NCBI RefSeq assembly: GCF_009905375.1
Contig: NC_133655.1
Location: 42,570,422-42,634,421, forward strand
DNA: 64,000 nt
Origin: Apium graveolens
Taxonomy: Eukaryota; Streptophyta; Magnoliopsida; Apiales; Apiaceae
Direction of reading: 5' to 3'
In this document: one piece after another, positions 45,705 to 57,189 of the stretch
Numbering within the stretch: the stretch's first letter is position 1
Layout: each line of letters opens with the position of its first letter
The notes under the pieces: model-generated
Told to the model about the DNA's origin: nothing
Database searches by the model: none
The model's input: only the letters and a program-made list of their open reading frames with translations
Translations under genes and position numbers: made by a program

Positions 45705-48700
45705 TGTAACACCCCCAGATCCGGGGTCGGGGATCCGGGTCATCACGGTCTTTCTTTCCACAATATCACTTCACTTAATTAATAATAATAACCTTATGCT
45801 GTGACCCCACACTAACACACACACCACAACCCGTTATAGTCTCAGAGATGAAAATAATTACAAGTCTTTGAATCCACAATTTAAAAGTTATTACAACCCA
45901 AAACGATTACTTGATAAATTTACAGTTAATTGCCATTATCTGCCACAAGTTATAATTATACATAATTGATTCTCAAAAGTAGATGGTCTGATCTACAATA
46001 GATCTACCTCTGCAGCTATAGCAGCTACAACATCATCGGGAAGACGCGGGACGCTTCCCACGCGCTTGCGCTGGGTCTGCTGGAGTCTGGCCATCTTTCC
46101 TAACTGTTGTTGTGTGATGAAGAAATAAAGCAAGAGTGAGCCTTACAGCTCGCAAGATAATATATAGTGATAACAATAATACAAGTATCTAAATGGATAC
46201 TTACTAGAATTCTTTATCATGAGTAAGGTAATTACTTACTGGATATAAGTTTTAAAAGAAGATGAAGTTACCAATTACTTCACTATACTTATACCATTTT
46301 GTTAGAAATCTACTTGAACTACTACTGTTCGAAGTATAATAAGATTCACGAGGTCATCCCATAGATGAGGCCACAAATAAAACTTGAAAATATTTGATCT
46401 TTGAAATATTTTGAAAAGAAATGAAGTTACGAGATACTTCATTCAATGGATACACCAATAAAAATGTTTGACCCTGTCAATGCTTCGGCAACCACCCATT
46501 AGTAGCCTTTCGATCGAAATGCTACGGGTAGTGTTGCAGAATTATCCAAATGGATGATGAACTCATTACGGGAGTTTGCCCCGCCAGGAAGACCACTTAC
46601 GATGATCAGTCGTAGTAGTACAACCCCACCATTTTCTACATGTAGAGGAGAACCTGTCGGATTTACTTGTCAACCGAACACTGAACTCCTAAGGAATGGA
46701 CCGCCTTAGCGGAACTTCCAGGCCATTTGGGCCAATATAATAAGGCTGGGCCGGCGCCACTCGACCACTTACGCCACTCCTAGTTCAGATGAAATCCATG
46801 ACTCTGAAACGTAAAGCTCGTTCCCCCTTTCCCCAAGTAGAACTTGTTGATACGGCTCCACCAAGAAGTCGTATCTAGTTGGAAAGGAAAACTCACCGAT
46901 ATTTCCCAGGCGATGCCTGTTAATGGATTAACTTGTTCCAAGAATTTTACTTCCCGAATATTGGGTAAGTAATCAAAAACTCTTTTATCAAGACAGCAAC
47001 CTTGTTGCGAATATAAAACACACCACCGAGCCGGATCCCCCAGGTTTTGAGCGAGTATTTAAATCCCCTTTTTAAAAGGAAGATCTTAAATATAAAAATA
47101 GTTTTGGGATCCGCTCTAACTTTTGAAAATCATTTTAAAGACTTGAAAACCCTTTAAAGAGTGTTTGGAATGATGCTGATTTAATGAAGTAAATCAGTCT
47201 CAATATAAAAGAAATAACTGAATATTATTATTTAATTAATATTCCCATAAAGAATAATCTTTATCAAAATAATTGAAGTAGAAGTATTAAAACTTATACT
47301 TGAAATGAGTATTAAATAACCAAAGATATACTTATATGAAAGTACTATCTTTAATTGAATAATCGAAAATAAGTTTGATTATTGACACCTTATTCTTTAA
47401 TAAAATAAAGAGGATATCTCAGCAAATAATCGGAGTCATAGATCCTCAAATGAATATTCAAATAATATTCATTAAATAATATAAACTGAGTCATAAGCCC
47501 TCAAATGAATATTCAAATAATATTCAATAAATAATATAAAAGAGTCATAAGCCCTCGAATGAATATTCAAATAATATTCAGATAAATAAATAAAAGGAGT
47601 CATAAGTCCCCGAATGAATATTCAAAATAATATTCATTAATAAAATAAAAGGAGTCATAAGTCCTCGAATGAATATTCAAAATAATATTCATTTAATATA
47701 AAGGAGTCATACGCCTTCGAATAATATTCGAAATAATATTCAATAATAAAATAAAGTTAAAGTTATCGAATAAACCTTATTCGATTAATAGTTTTGAAAA
47801 CTATGACCATATATATATATAAGTATATATATATATATATATTTATATCCATATATACAAAATCTACTCGGGATCCTCGACTCCCGGTTTTAGAAAATAT
47901 TTTCACCTTTGGGTCCCTATACTAAGGGTATATGCAAATTACCGATATCCTCTAGCATAGGTATTATCAACTGAATCAACAGATATATATGGAAAGAATG
48001 CGAAATAGGCATGCATATATATATATACCATAGCAGCATGCTTCAATATATTGCATCATTTGCTAATTAACCAACATGCATCTATCGCAAGATAATGCAA
48101 ATACATATATTCATCACAACAACAGTTATAACGGGTAGAAAACTTGCCTGAGCGACTTGGGGTGATAAAAGGCTCGGGATGAGTCTGGTAACCTATAAAC
48201 AATAAGTAAGTTGGAATTAAACCAAAGTCACTTGTAAATCTATACTTTAACTAACTTAGACTCTAACGCTTGTTTTGCGCTTATTGATTCTCTTAAGTCA
48301 CTCGAGTACCCTCGGCTCCACCATTTTTAATAAATTAACCATTACGAGTTTTAAAGCGATTCCGTCGCGAGTGTCTTACCAACTGCCTAACACTCTTACC
48401 ATAATTGTTTCATATATTAATTAACCCTTTTTGGTCTTTAACCTATGTTTCAAAGTAAGGCGAGGGGAAATGATTCGTTCGCGAAATGCCATTACTTGAA
48501 ACGGTCGTTTCTCCTAAACCGTACATCGGAATCAAACGAACTACATATCAAAACGAAGCTCGTAACATGAACTATCTAAACATGGCAATGGTCATAATCT
48601 AGCAGGGAGTTCTCGGGTCCAAATGTTATGAACAAAAGCAGTCTAAAGTAAATCGGACATTACGACGGCTATGTTTACGCGATTACCAATGTTTAAACTA

Positions 48701-49910
48701 CTCCAATTAACCACCAACCAACTCATAACCATCAATACAACAAAACTTCACCGAAACCATACCACATCAGTCCATAATCTCCAAGGTTTTCAACTCAAAC
48801 AACCACAATCAAGACCTATGAACTATAATCAAGCTTCAATTACCAAAACACTTCCAAATCAAACCAAACTACTAATAATCACAATCCATGCTTCTCATTT
48901 CACAAAACCAACCATTAAACTTACTAACAAATAAAGTAAAGGCTAGGGTTTGAAGTTTATACCTTCCTTGGGAGGTGTTAAGTTGCTAGGAAGCCTTAGG
49001 GAGCCTCCTACAAGCTTGATCTTTCCAAAGAAATCAAGAACACAAAGTTAGGCTTTGAAGTTTCTAAAAGTCCGATTTAAAGAACTGTAAAAATGAGGAT
49101 CTTACCATGATTATTTGGACGAGACTTGTGAACAAGAGTTGTAGGTCATCTCAATACATTTCCAATGAGCTATAGAACACAATATTTGAGTGAGAAATGA
49201 AGGAGATACAGCAGTTTTAGTGTGCTGGTTCTGTTTTGGCCGAGAGCATGAAGAACAATGCCTTGGTTTCTTTTTGATTTTTATGAAAAATGATTTGCTT
49301 GGCTTGGTTGGTTTGATTTTTGTGTTTGTTTTAGTAAATTACCTAGTTGCCCTTGATTTTGTGTGGTTAAAAAGCCACCACATCTCCTTCCTTCCCATGT
49401 CATGCTTGTGTCATCCTCATGATGTCATCCTCCCCTCCTTGTCCTCTTCTCATTGGTTGGGTGACATCATCCTCTCTAATCCCTTTGATTAACTTCCTAA
49501 TTATTTGCCTAATGACCGCTGATCTGTTACACTGTTCGCTTAACTTTCGTTTTCGTTTATCGTTTGAGGGATCATACCCGGGATCTTATTACTTAGGTTC
49601 CCTTAACCTTTCTCAATACACTATATTCCTTTTTATGATCCTCTATTATAATTCTTTAATTTAAATCCTTTTATCCTGTTACCTTATACTCAATTCTTTC
49701 CGTATCTATTGGATTTCCGGGAAAAATCAAAGTGTTCGGATTTGGATTCTGACGATCTTTACATACACTTATATCCCATATAAAGTACTAATAAAATCTC
49801 AGAATATCCATATCAGAACCCCTATATAGTGTGGCATGAAAAGTTTTCTCATTCAGCAAAAATACTATTCATAAGGGTTTCAAAATTTCCCAAAAATTGG
49901 GGTTATTTCA
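45705..49910 (-). repeat. Element C 5' LTR (right)
   Basis: 4206-bp partner of the left LTR, ending GGGGTTATTTCA (the left copy ends TTACA) and followed by aatca. It carries the same six 55-bp units (47433-47755) and a shorter AT run. ORFs at 48671, 49190 and 49419 duplicate those of the left LTR. Confidence 0.95.
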
Positions 49911-50339
49911 AATCATATCTTCTTTTGGATTTCCTCATTGCTCGTCGGTCTCTCGTAATTCCATTTCTTCTTTTGGGAGGACCTGCCCCCAGACTCAATC
50001 GACCCTTTAATCATGGCAATATATCATAAAAGGCAAGTTGGGAATCAACGAGCCCCATTTTCCAAGAATCTTTTAGAGTTTTATATCATAGTGTGATGCT
50101 CATCGGGTCTTCATGGAGGAATTTCATCCCTTTCGAATCATAATCATCAAAGTTAGTGGCAATTTCCACTGTCGATCCTTATGTATACTACCTTTTACGC
50201 ACAAGCTTTCAATTAGCTTCTTGAAGTCCCATCGGTCGTTAGTCTGCTAAAGATCATTTTGATAACTGGCACTTGAGGATGCATGTTTCTCTGGAGTATC
50301 TTGTTCCCCCCTCTTATTCTTTATAATCTTTCATTCTAT

Positions 50340-50470
50340 TGCTTCCTTCACTATCTTGGTGAACCTGTTCGGTATTCCTCTCTAGACTAAGAACTTAATT
50401 TTATTCCTTAGATGACGGCAATCGCTGATGTCCTCCTCGTGAAATCTTGAATACAAATTCTTGTTCCTCT
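50340..50470 (-). pseudogene. F gag fragment
   Basis: The minus strand reads SRFHEEDISDCRHLRNKIKF, a stop, then RGIPNRFTKIVKEAIE. This is the His/Asp-Cys segment near the end of Tat-type gag. Its position to the right of RT agrees with a minus-strand relic interrupted by C. Confidence 0.65.
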
Positions 50471-50990
50471 TTTCAGGGTTGACGCGTAGTGACTTTAGCC
50501 ATCGACCATCTTCATCTTTTCATATTTACCAATATTCATCTTCTTGGAGCATTAAAACGTGTTTGGTGAACTTCGATTCCTTGTTGTTCTTTAATGTTGA
50601 CATCCAAGGCTCCTTCTCGGGCGATCCTTGACATTTTATCATTCAAGTACGTGATGATCGGGAATTTTCTTTGAATCGGACCAGATCATACATGGATTCT
50701 TTATATCCTTGTCTCATGTTCATGGGGGATGCAAAATAGCTCATGCATTCTTGGACCATTGTCGAGTCATGCCCCGGGGGTTTAAGAAAAAGTCATGTAC
50801 TTCATAAAATCGTGCATCGGCTTTTATAGTAGAGAGTTTGAAAACTTTTCTGCGTGGTTTTCCGAATTACTGAATCCATCATATGCCCAGATTGGTGTAC
50901 ATTCAGCTTCCTTGAAATATAGGTATTTATAGTTTCTCTCATAAAGACATATGTTGGATCATTTAGGCCTTTAAGGGGCATTAAATCTTT

Positions 50991-52360
50991 GGGATCAACC
51001 CTTAGAATCTCTGTCTTCCTTCTTCATGGATGGCAGTTCAAACCAACTATATCGAAGAATCGACCCTCGGGGCTCCAGGATTTCCAAATTTTATAAGTAA
51101 TCGAGTTTGTTGTTCCCTTTTCAAGTTTCTTTTACTCCACTAAATCACGAGTTTAATGAGACAAAAATTCATTCTTCATCATCCTAAGCTTTCGTTCCTT
51201 GAGCCCCTCAAGGCTTGGAACATCCTCCTTCGGTCGGTCACTTCCTGGACGTCACCTTTCTGGAGTGGCATTATTATCACTTTAGATTTCATCATCCTCT
51301 GTATAGGGATTGGAATAATCACAAATTTGGTCATTTATGGGTTTCAATCCTTGAATATAAGGTGGTGTATAGCCTTTGCATGGTTGATGTTGAATTCCGC
51401 TTCCTTGGTCATAATCTTTTATTCCATATCCCGGATCATCCAAAGTTTGGGAAAGGAGAACATTGGTAGGGCCAAGATCTTAGCTAACATCTGAAATTGG
51501 GGATTCGACCCTTAAATTTGAGGATTCTATCTTTTGAATTTGGAGATCTTAAATCGTCCCTTTGGGTTAAGATCAGGTTTTTGCCTAACGCATCTCCAAA
51601 CTTGTTAAATTATGTTGATGTAGTCCTCATGAGCTCAAATTCTTTTTCGCAATGGTTTGAGGAATCATCCCTTCGTGTCCTCGAGAGACTAAGACGTATT
51701 CTGACAATGAGCTCCTTTCTTGGTTGTCTCCTTCCTGGCTCGGTCTCCTTACCAGATGGACGATCACTCTCCTAGGTATTGGGATAAAAGAAATCTCAAA
51801 CTCATTTACGAATGGGGATCAGCCCTTGCAAATATCGAAATTCGTACTCCTAATGCGGTCGACACTGAAATTTCTTTTAATCAGGTGGGTTAGCGTTCAT
51901 CCTAGATGAAAATATAATTTTTAACATATGAAATACGATTGGGGACTCATCCTTTGGTTTTCCACTCCTTCAGATTGGGTATCAGTCCCTTGAATCAGCG
52001 TTCGGGTCACGAGAAATCCCATAATTACGGGACCAGATTCTTGATTGTGTGATTGAAAATTATGGTATGGTGGAAGAGATAACTTGAGTTGTGGTTGGTA
52101 GATCATGATTTCCCTATGATTTCAGATCTTTTGGGGTTCCCGGATGTGTGCTTCATGAACACAGATCCTCTTCTTTATGATATAGGAATTCGCCCCTTCA
52201 CGTCTTACGGGCTAGAAACGCCCTTTGACAACAGGTTCCTTAATCGGCTACACCCTTATTGGGGCGATCTTCTCTTCGTATGAACAATCACCATCCTCTA
52301 TATGGGGATCATAAAAATCATAACTTCTTCTTTCAACAAGGTTTAGCCCTTACATTTTTC
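50991..52360. repeat. Degenerate periodic sequence in F
   Basis: Cores resembling GGGATTCGACCCTT recur at about 50991, 51499, 51814, 51941, 51977 and 52185, with weaker copies between. Spacing is irregular (36-500 bp), so this may be a very old tandem array or chance plus bias. Confidence 0.4.
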
Positions 52361-52832
52361 AGAATTAAAATGGGTCTCCGAATTATTTTATAATTAAATA
52401 ACAAGGTTCGAACACACGAATCATGACTTTAAAATAATTTAATAATAATTATCGAGCTTTGAAAATAATTTAAAATTATTATGGATAAAAAATATGTATT
52501 TATTTATTGCATGTATTTAATGTTAGAGTTTGATAAGCTTCGAGCTTTAATGGCCTCGCTTGCGTTTCGTGGCTTGAATCCGCCCTCACAAGATGCCTAC
52601 ATACCTTGGTGTATGCTAAGGATCAAGCCAAAACATAGTTTTTGGTGATGTTTGCCCTCGGGGCTATGGCAGTGAGAGCTCACCAAGGACGTAGTGACTT
52701 TTATGTCCTTCGAGGACTGAGTCTAAAACGTCATTCCAGGTAATGGCCTCGTGGCTTGTAGGATGCCTTCGCGGCTTTGTAACATGTAGAGCTCTTGTCC
52801 CAAAACGTTATGCTGAAGTTGAAGGGGTAAGA

Positions 52833-54269
52833 TGTTAGGACGAAAACACACGCTAATATTCACGCAGGTATACATGATCGCAAGTAATATAGAATTAATT
52901 CTATTTCGTTCCTACATAGACTGGTTTAAGTTAATTATAATCAATGTATTTATGCAAAAATGGTATGGTTATCATCCAATGCTAAGATGAATAACAAATT
53001 GAGGTTGTTAACTACAATTAACTAAGAGATTGTACTAAAGAACATTAATTAAGAGAATTAAAGAGAGTTAAATACTATATGACACAAACATGTTGATTCT
53101 AACTTCATTAAATACTTCATTCAATAGCCTTTTCGTTCTTAACCTTAGAATGCAACGGTGATGATACTAATCAGATAACACGAAACTGATAAACGCCAAC
53201 TTTCATTTTACGAATACCATACTACCAGACATCCATAAAAGAGATAGAAGCTGAATAGACACCAATTATATTGAGACCCTATATGTCTATAGAATTTGAC
53301 AACATAACATTTTAACGCACAAGTTATCTATCATAATTACATAGGGAAAATAAGATGGTTAAAATTACCTAAGAATCATGCATATCAAACACATGAACCT
53401 ATGCTAGCATGGCAATTTCTAAACCCCTAAATTCACTTTCGCTTCATTAGAGATTAACACGTTATCTTATAAGTTTGCGACGCTCATAAGATGAATAAGT
53501 ACAACAAATACTAGGATGTCATACAATCACCACACACTAAGGCATCAAAACAAATTAACTAAGGAAATCCATAAATAAATTCGCTAGAAACCCACGATAA
53601 CGATTAGCCCATAATCAGACTCATCATCAACATGGGTTCCGATGAAAGCATGATATAATAAACGTAGTCTTTATACTGAATAAATAATAAACCAAGTACG
53701 AAACAAGAGTAAAGGTTCACAAGCAAGAAAACTAGCATCCAAAGTTATAACTTAAAACAAAGAATCACAAGAATAAACTAGATCCTCTTCGCCTTGGTTG
53801 AATTATGCTCTACGGTCCTCTTATGCCTTCTCCCTAAGCTCTGGTATGTCTTGTTATGAAAAACGATCATAAGTTATGTTTATATAGCAGCCCATGCAGA
53901 TTAGAAGTCTTCTGGATCAAAATCAGAGTAGAAACAGGATTCTTTTAATTCGACCCGGCGCGGCCGTGCGCTTCACTAGCGCGGGCGCTCTATACCTCTG
54001 CAATCCTGGCGCGGCCGCACGCTACTACAGCGCGGGTGCGCTGACTCTCTGGAAAAAATCCTGAATTCTTCTTTTCTTGTCGGTTTGAGTTGGTCTTTTC
54101 ACGAGCAATCTTCTTGACACCATCCTAACACCATATTAGCATCAAAACAATGCTAAATCCCTTGAATTCCTAATATAAGCATGAAATGCAAAAACACTAC
54201 AAAACATGTTAAAAACACCAATTGAAAGCTTTACGGAGCGTTATAAAGTGACATAAATGCCACTTAACA
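52833..54269 (-). repeat. Element G 3' LTR
   Basis: On the + strand starts TGTTAGGACG and ends CACTTAACA. It is adjacent to a polypurine tract on the interior side, which fixes the border. It contains two CpG-rich units of about 50 bp (53957-54052). No partner LTR is in the window. Confidence 0.85.
53957..54052. repeat. CpG-rich repeat pair in G LTR
   Basis: Two units beginning GGCGCGGCCG (53957 and 54008), each followed after about 12-15 bases by AGCGCGGG. They stand out in AT-rich surroundings and are related to units at 57024 and 57075. Confidence 0.85.
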
Positions 54270-54282
54270 TACCCCCAAACTT
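54270..54282 (-). other. Element G polypurine tract
   Basis: Minus-strand AAGTTTGGGGGTA directly next to the 3' LTR. An identical 13-mer is at 55442-55454. Confidence 0.88.
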
Positions 54283-55440
54283 GAATTGATGCGTGTCCTC
54301 AAGCATAAACAGACTCAAAGAACAAGAAATAAAAATGCATGAATGCAAACTATATGAATGCAACGATCCCCATAGAATAACTAAACCAATAAATACGCAA
54401 CATCTCGAAAAATGCAGTTATTCGCACCAAGATTAATCAAATCCCACTAATCAACTGACAAGCCATAAACGTACGTGTGTGCAAATGCTTACAGATATAC
54501 TATCGCAACTAGATCAATAATCATGACTCAATACTCATCAAGGCAATCACAAGGTTATAACTAGAATAAAAAGCTAAACTCAAAATAATTTATAACACTT
54601 CAATTCTTATATTGGAGTTTTTATATGGATTCATGCTTTTATTCATAACATATAATCAACACAAATATGCTTATTTGATCGTGCAATGAGTGAGGTCCAC
54701 AAAAGACTTGTACAATAGTACCCATGTAGCGAGCATTAGGTTAGTGGATCCCAGACTATAAAAGACTTAGGTCACTAGGCACAAAGTCCCCTATGAACTT
54801 AATAACTCGAGTACTAAAGAGCCTTATCATGATTAATTATGCATAAACATATCTTTTTTTTTCTTTCTCTCTTTTTCTTTCATTTTTTCTTTTCAACAAT
54901 TTTTGAACGAGTGTGTTTCGCTCCATCTCGTTCAACCCTAGACTACTCATATAAATATGAGCCGACTACTAGCCATTTGACACCTAGCCACAACAACTAG
55001 CAATGAAATCCAATTTTCTCTAATTTTTAAATATCCATGTTATTTGATCATTAAGAGAATATCCTAAATTCTAAATATAAACAAGTGATTAAACCTCGAC
55101 AAATAATTAAACCAGGACCATGATCCAACATTCAAGTAACCTATAAGACTTAGTGAAATACAATTATCTCTAGCATGCAAATCAACTCAATAAGACTTAA
55201 CTTCATTAAACACGATATCACTACTCTAGCATAAATATCACAAATCAATCGGAAAAATTATCTAAGGGATCATGTTATAATACAAATGTATGAAACTACA
55301 TGAATAAACTATAATACAAAAATAAAAAAACTACAAAAATAAAAAAAACTACTATATGGCAAATATACAACTATATAAACTAAACTAGCATGAATATGCA
55401 AAGTATATGCGATTCACACATAACATATAATCCCTAACTA
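54283..55440 (-). other. Element G non-coding region before 3' PPT
   Basis: AT-rich, with a pyrimidine run near 54855-54900. I see no gene. It separates the end of the env-like ORF from the terminal PPT. Confidence 0.6.
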
Positions 55441-56690
55441 CTACCCCCAAACTTAAAATATTCACTGTCCTCGGTGAAGGTAATAGTTAGGATTCAGGCA
55501 TACCAAAACAGAATCAGGGCCATCACCCTCAAGGGGTGGTATGTCAGGAGTGTCTAGAGGCAGATATACAGAATCCTCACTGAATATTGGCCACCGGATG
55601 TCAACTCATATGGCTCTGAATGCAGTCCTCAATGCCTGGGTAAAGTCCTTTACAAAATAACTATAGATGTCATGCATCGCATTCATCCTCCTCAACAAGC
55701 GCCTATATTGCGCTGAACTCATCCCATCACTGCCCTGTGCTTCCTCCTGCTGCTGCTGCTATGATCCGGAGGACCGGCGTCCTCACCTAACTGAGCTCTC
55801 TAAGATGCTCTATAGGCCTATGAAGAACCACCAGCATACGTCTGATCAGCTGGTCGGCCACCCGGCAGATGGTCATAAGAATAACCAATCCCCTTAGGAT
55901 CAAGCTTCCCACCGTACCACTCCTACATACTCATTAGCGTCGAACTATCAATTTGGACACTCGGGAGTTGCAGCTGCTAGTGTGCAGGGCAATGAACTCC
56001 AACCGCCATGCACAACTTTGTCACAACAGACACATAGGGTATAGAACCTATAGTACTCCCTCGCAGAAACCTCAAAATACCCTGATGAATAACCATCCCA
56101 AGATCCACATAGTCTCCCTGAAGAATACCCCACAACAAACGTGCACGCTCTACAGTAACATCATGCACGTGAGAAGATGGCATGATGTTAGCACAAATAA
56201 AAGAATTTCATGCACGTGCAAACCTGTTCATGCATGATGCAGGGAAAGTGGCATACTCGTTCGTTCCCTTCTTGAACTTCCGATGAGTCTCGGGAACACA
56301 CAGGGTAGCAACAATCAAATCCAAGTTAAACTCCTTCGGTGTCTTCTCATTCCAATGCTCCTGCTCTGGCCTCCTCTTAGGCTGCTCAATCACCCTACGT
56401 ATCGCCTCAGCACTATAATCCACAGTCAATCCCCTCACCACCGTGAAATCGTTCTTCTCCGCCATAGCATTCGCGTATAACTCATGCACCACACTAATGG
56501 GCACAACAGCGGGTGTCTCGCCAAAAAAACCCAGCCCATCTCCAAGATCATCTCCAAGAACTTACCATCTTTCCCTGATGGAAAAAAACCTCACTCCTTC
56601 GATATAAGATTCGAAAGCAGCCTCGCATACTCCGCCTCAGCCTCGGAAGTTAAAAACCTAGGGCTCACGCCACCCGCACTTGAAGAATCA
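55441..56690 (-). pseudogene. Element G env-like 3' ORF
   Basis: Minus-strand protein in the place where Athila elements carry an extra ORF. An upstream piece (TSEAEAEYARLLSN, near 56620) lies in another frame. From 56504 the frame reads VVHELYANAMAEK and VRGLTVDYSAEAIRRVI, the so-called plant transposon protein domain. It passes a stop (56208), then HDVTVERARLLWGI and LRFLRGSTIGSIPYV, then another stop (55977). It then becomes stop-rich but can be traced to FKFGG at 55450. No signal peptide or membrane helix is evident. Function unknown; an envelope role is only a historical label. Confidence 0.65.
55442..55454 (-). other. Second polypurine tract in element G
   Basis: Exact copy of the terminal PPT 13-mer, 1.17 kb further inside, overlapping the last codons of the env-like ORF (FKFGG). 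It could act as an additional plus-strand primer. Confidence 0.65.
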
Positions 56691-57189
56691 GTGGTGTTGC
56701 TGCTAACTTGGGTTCACTGTCTTTTTATTTCCACTAAGATTGAATAATCTTGAGAGAATAAAAGTTTGTAAGAGAGATTTATGTGTTTGATAAGCGATGG
56801 AGGAGTTATTTATAAGTGTATGTATATATTGGAGATTAGGAGAGAACTAGTTATGGAAAAGGAGTGGGAATTGATTATGGGAATAATGGGAATGATGGTT
56901 TTGATTTGGAGAGGGAAATTTGGGATGTGGAAGAGAAAAAATCGGGTTTGAATTGATTTTGTATTGAATTCCCCGATTTTATGCTATTTACTGCCTTATA
57001 TTTTTTTAAGACTTCAGTGACCCAGCGCGGCCGCCCCGCATGCCAGCGTGGGCGCGCCGTGCTACTGACTTTTTAGCGCGGCTGCCCCACTTCTCAACGC
57101 GGGCGCGCCGTGCTACTGTAGTTGGCACTGAATTTTTTTTTTCTGATTTTTTTTTTGTTTTTCTACTTTTTTCCTCATTCCTCTATCTA
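56691..57189. other. Element G intergenic region with CpG-rich repeats
   Basis: Non-coding, between integrase and the env-like ORF. It contains two CpG-rich units at 57024-57119 related to those in the LTR and a T-rich tract (57128-57175). Plus-strand ORF 57040-57255 is an artefact. Confidence 0.6.
57024..57119. repeat. CpG-rich repeat pair inside G
   Basis: Units start AGCGCGGCCG (57024) and AGCGCGGCTG (57075), each followed by GGGCGCGCCGTGCTACTG. Their order and spacing (51 bp) equal those of the LTR pair (51 bp). Confidence 0.88.

Larger units (their letters stand above)
35966..49910 (-). mobile_element. Element C: long-LTR chromovirus-like Gypsy element
   Basis: Two LTRs of 4214 and 4206 bp flank a 5.5-kb interior. 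Target duplications are exact (aatca at 35961-35965 and 49911-49915). PBS (45689-45700) and PPT (40181-40196) lie on the minus strand. I counted about 36 substitutions between the LTRs, about 99.1% identity, the highest in the window. The interior is crowded with stops and rearranged: a pol block precedes gag. It was therefore copied recently while already defective, using another element's proteins. The length of the LTRs and the integrase tail suggest a Tekay/Del-like chromovirus, which is inference. Confidence 0.93.
49911..52832 (-). mobile_element. F: decayed Tat-like Gypsy relic, right part
   Basis: Continuation of F beyond element C. A gag trace lies at 50340-50470 (minus). From about 50990 to 52350 the sequence is marked by a loosely repeated GGGATYNRCCCTT core. 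The last 300 bp (52540-52832) look like LTR or leader sequence with repeated cttcg/cctcg...ggct motifs. Small plus-strand ORFs here are not credible. Confidence 0.5.

Noticed and set aside
55667..56747. Plus-strand ORFs 55667, 55953, 56283, 56484
   Set aside because: Shadows of the minus-strand env-like frame of element G.
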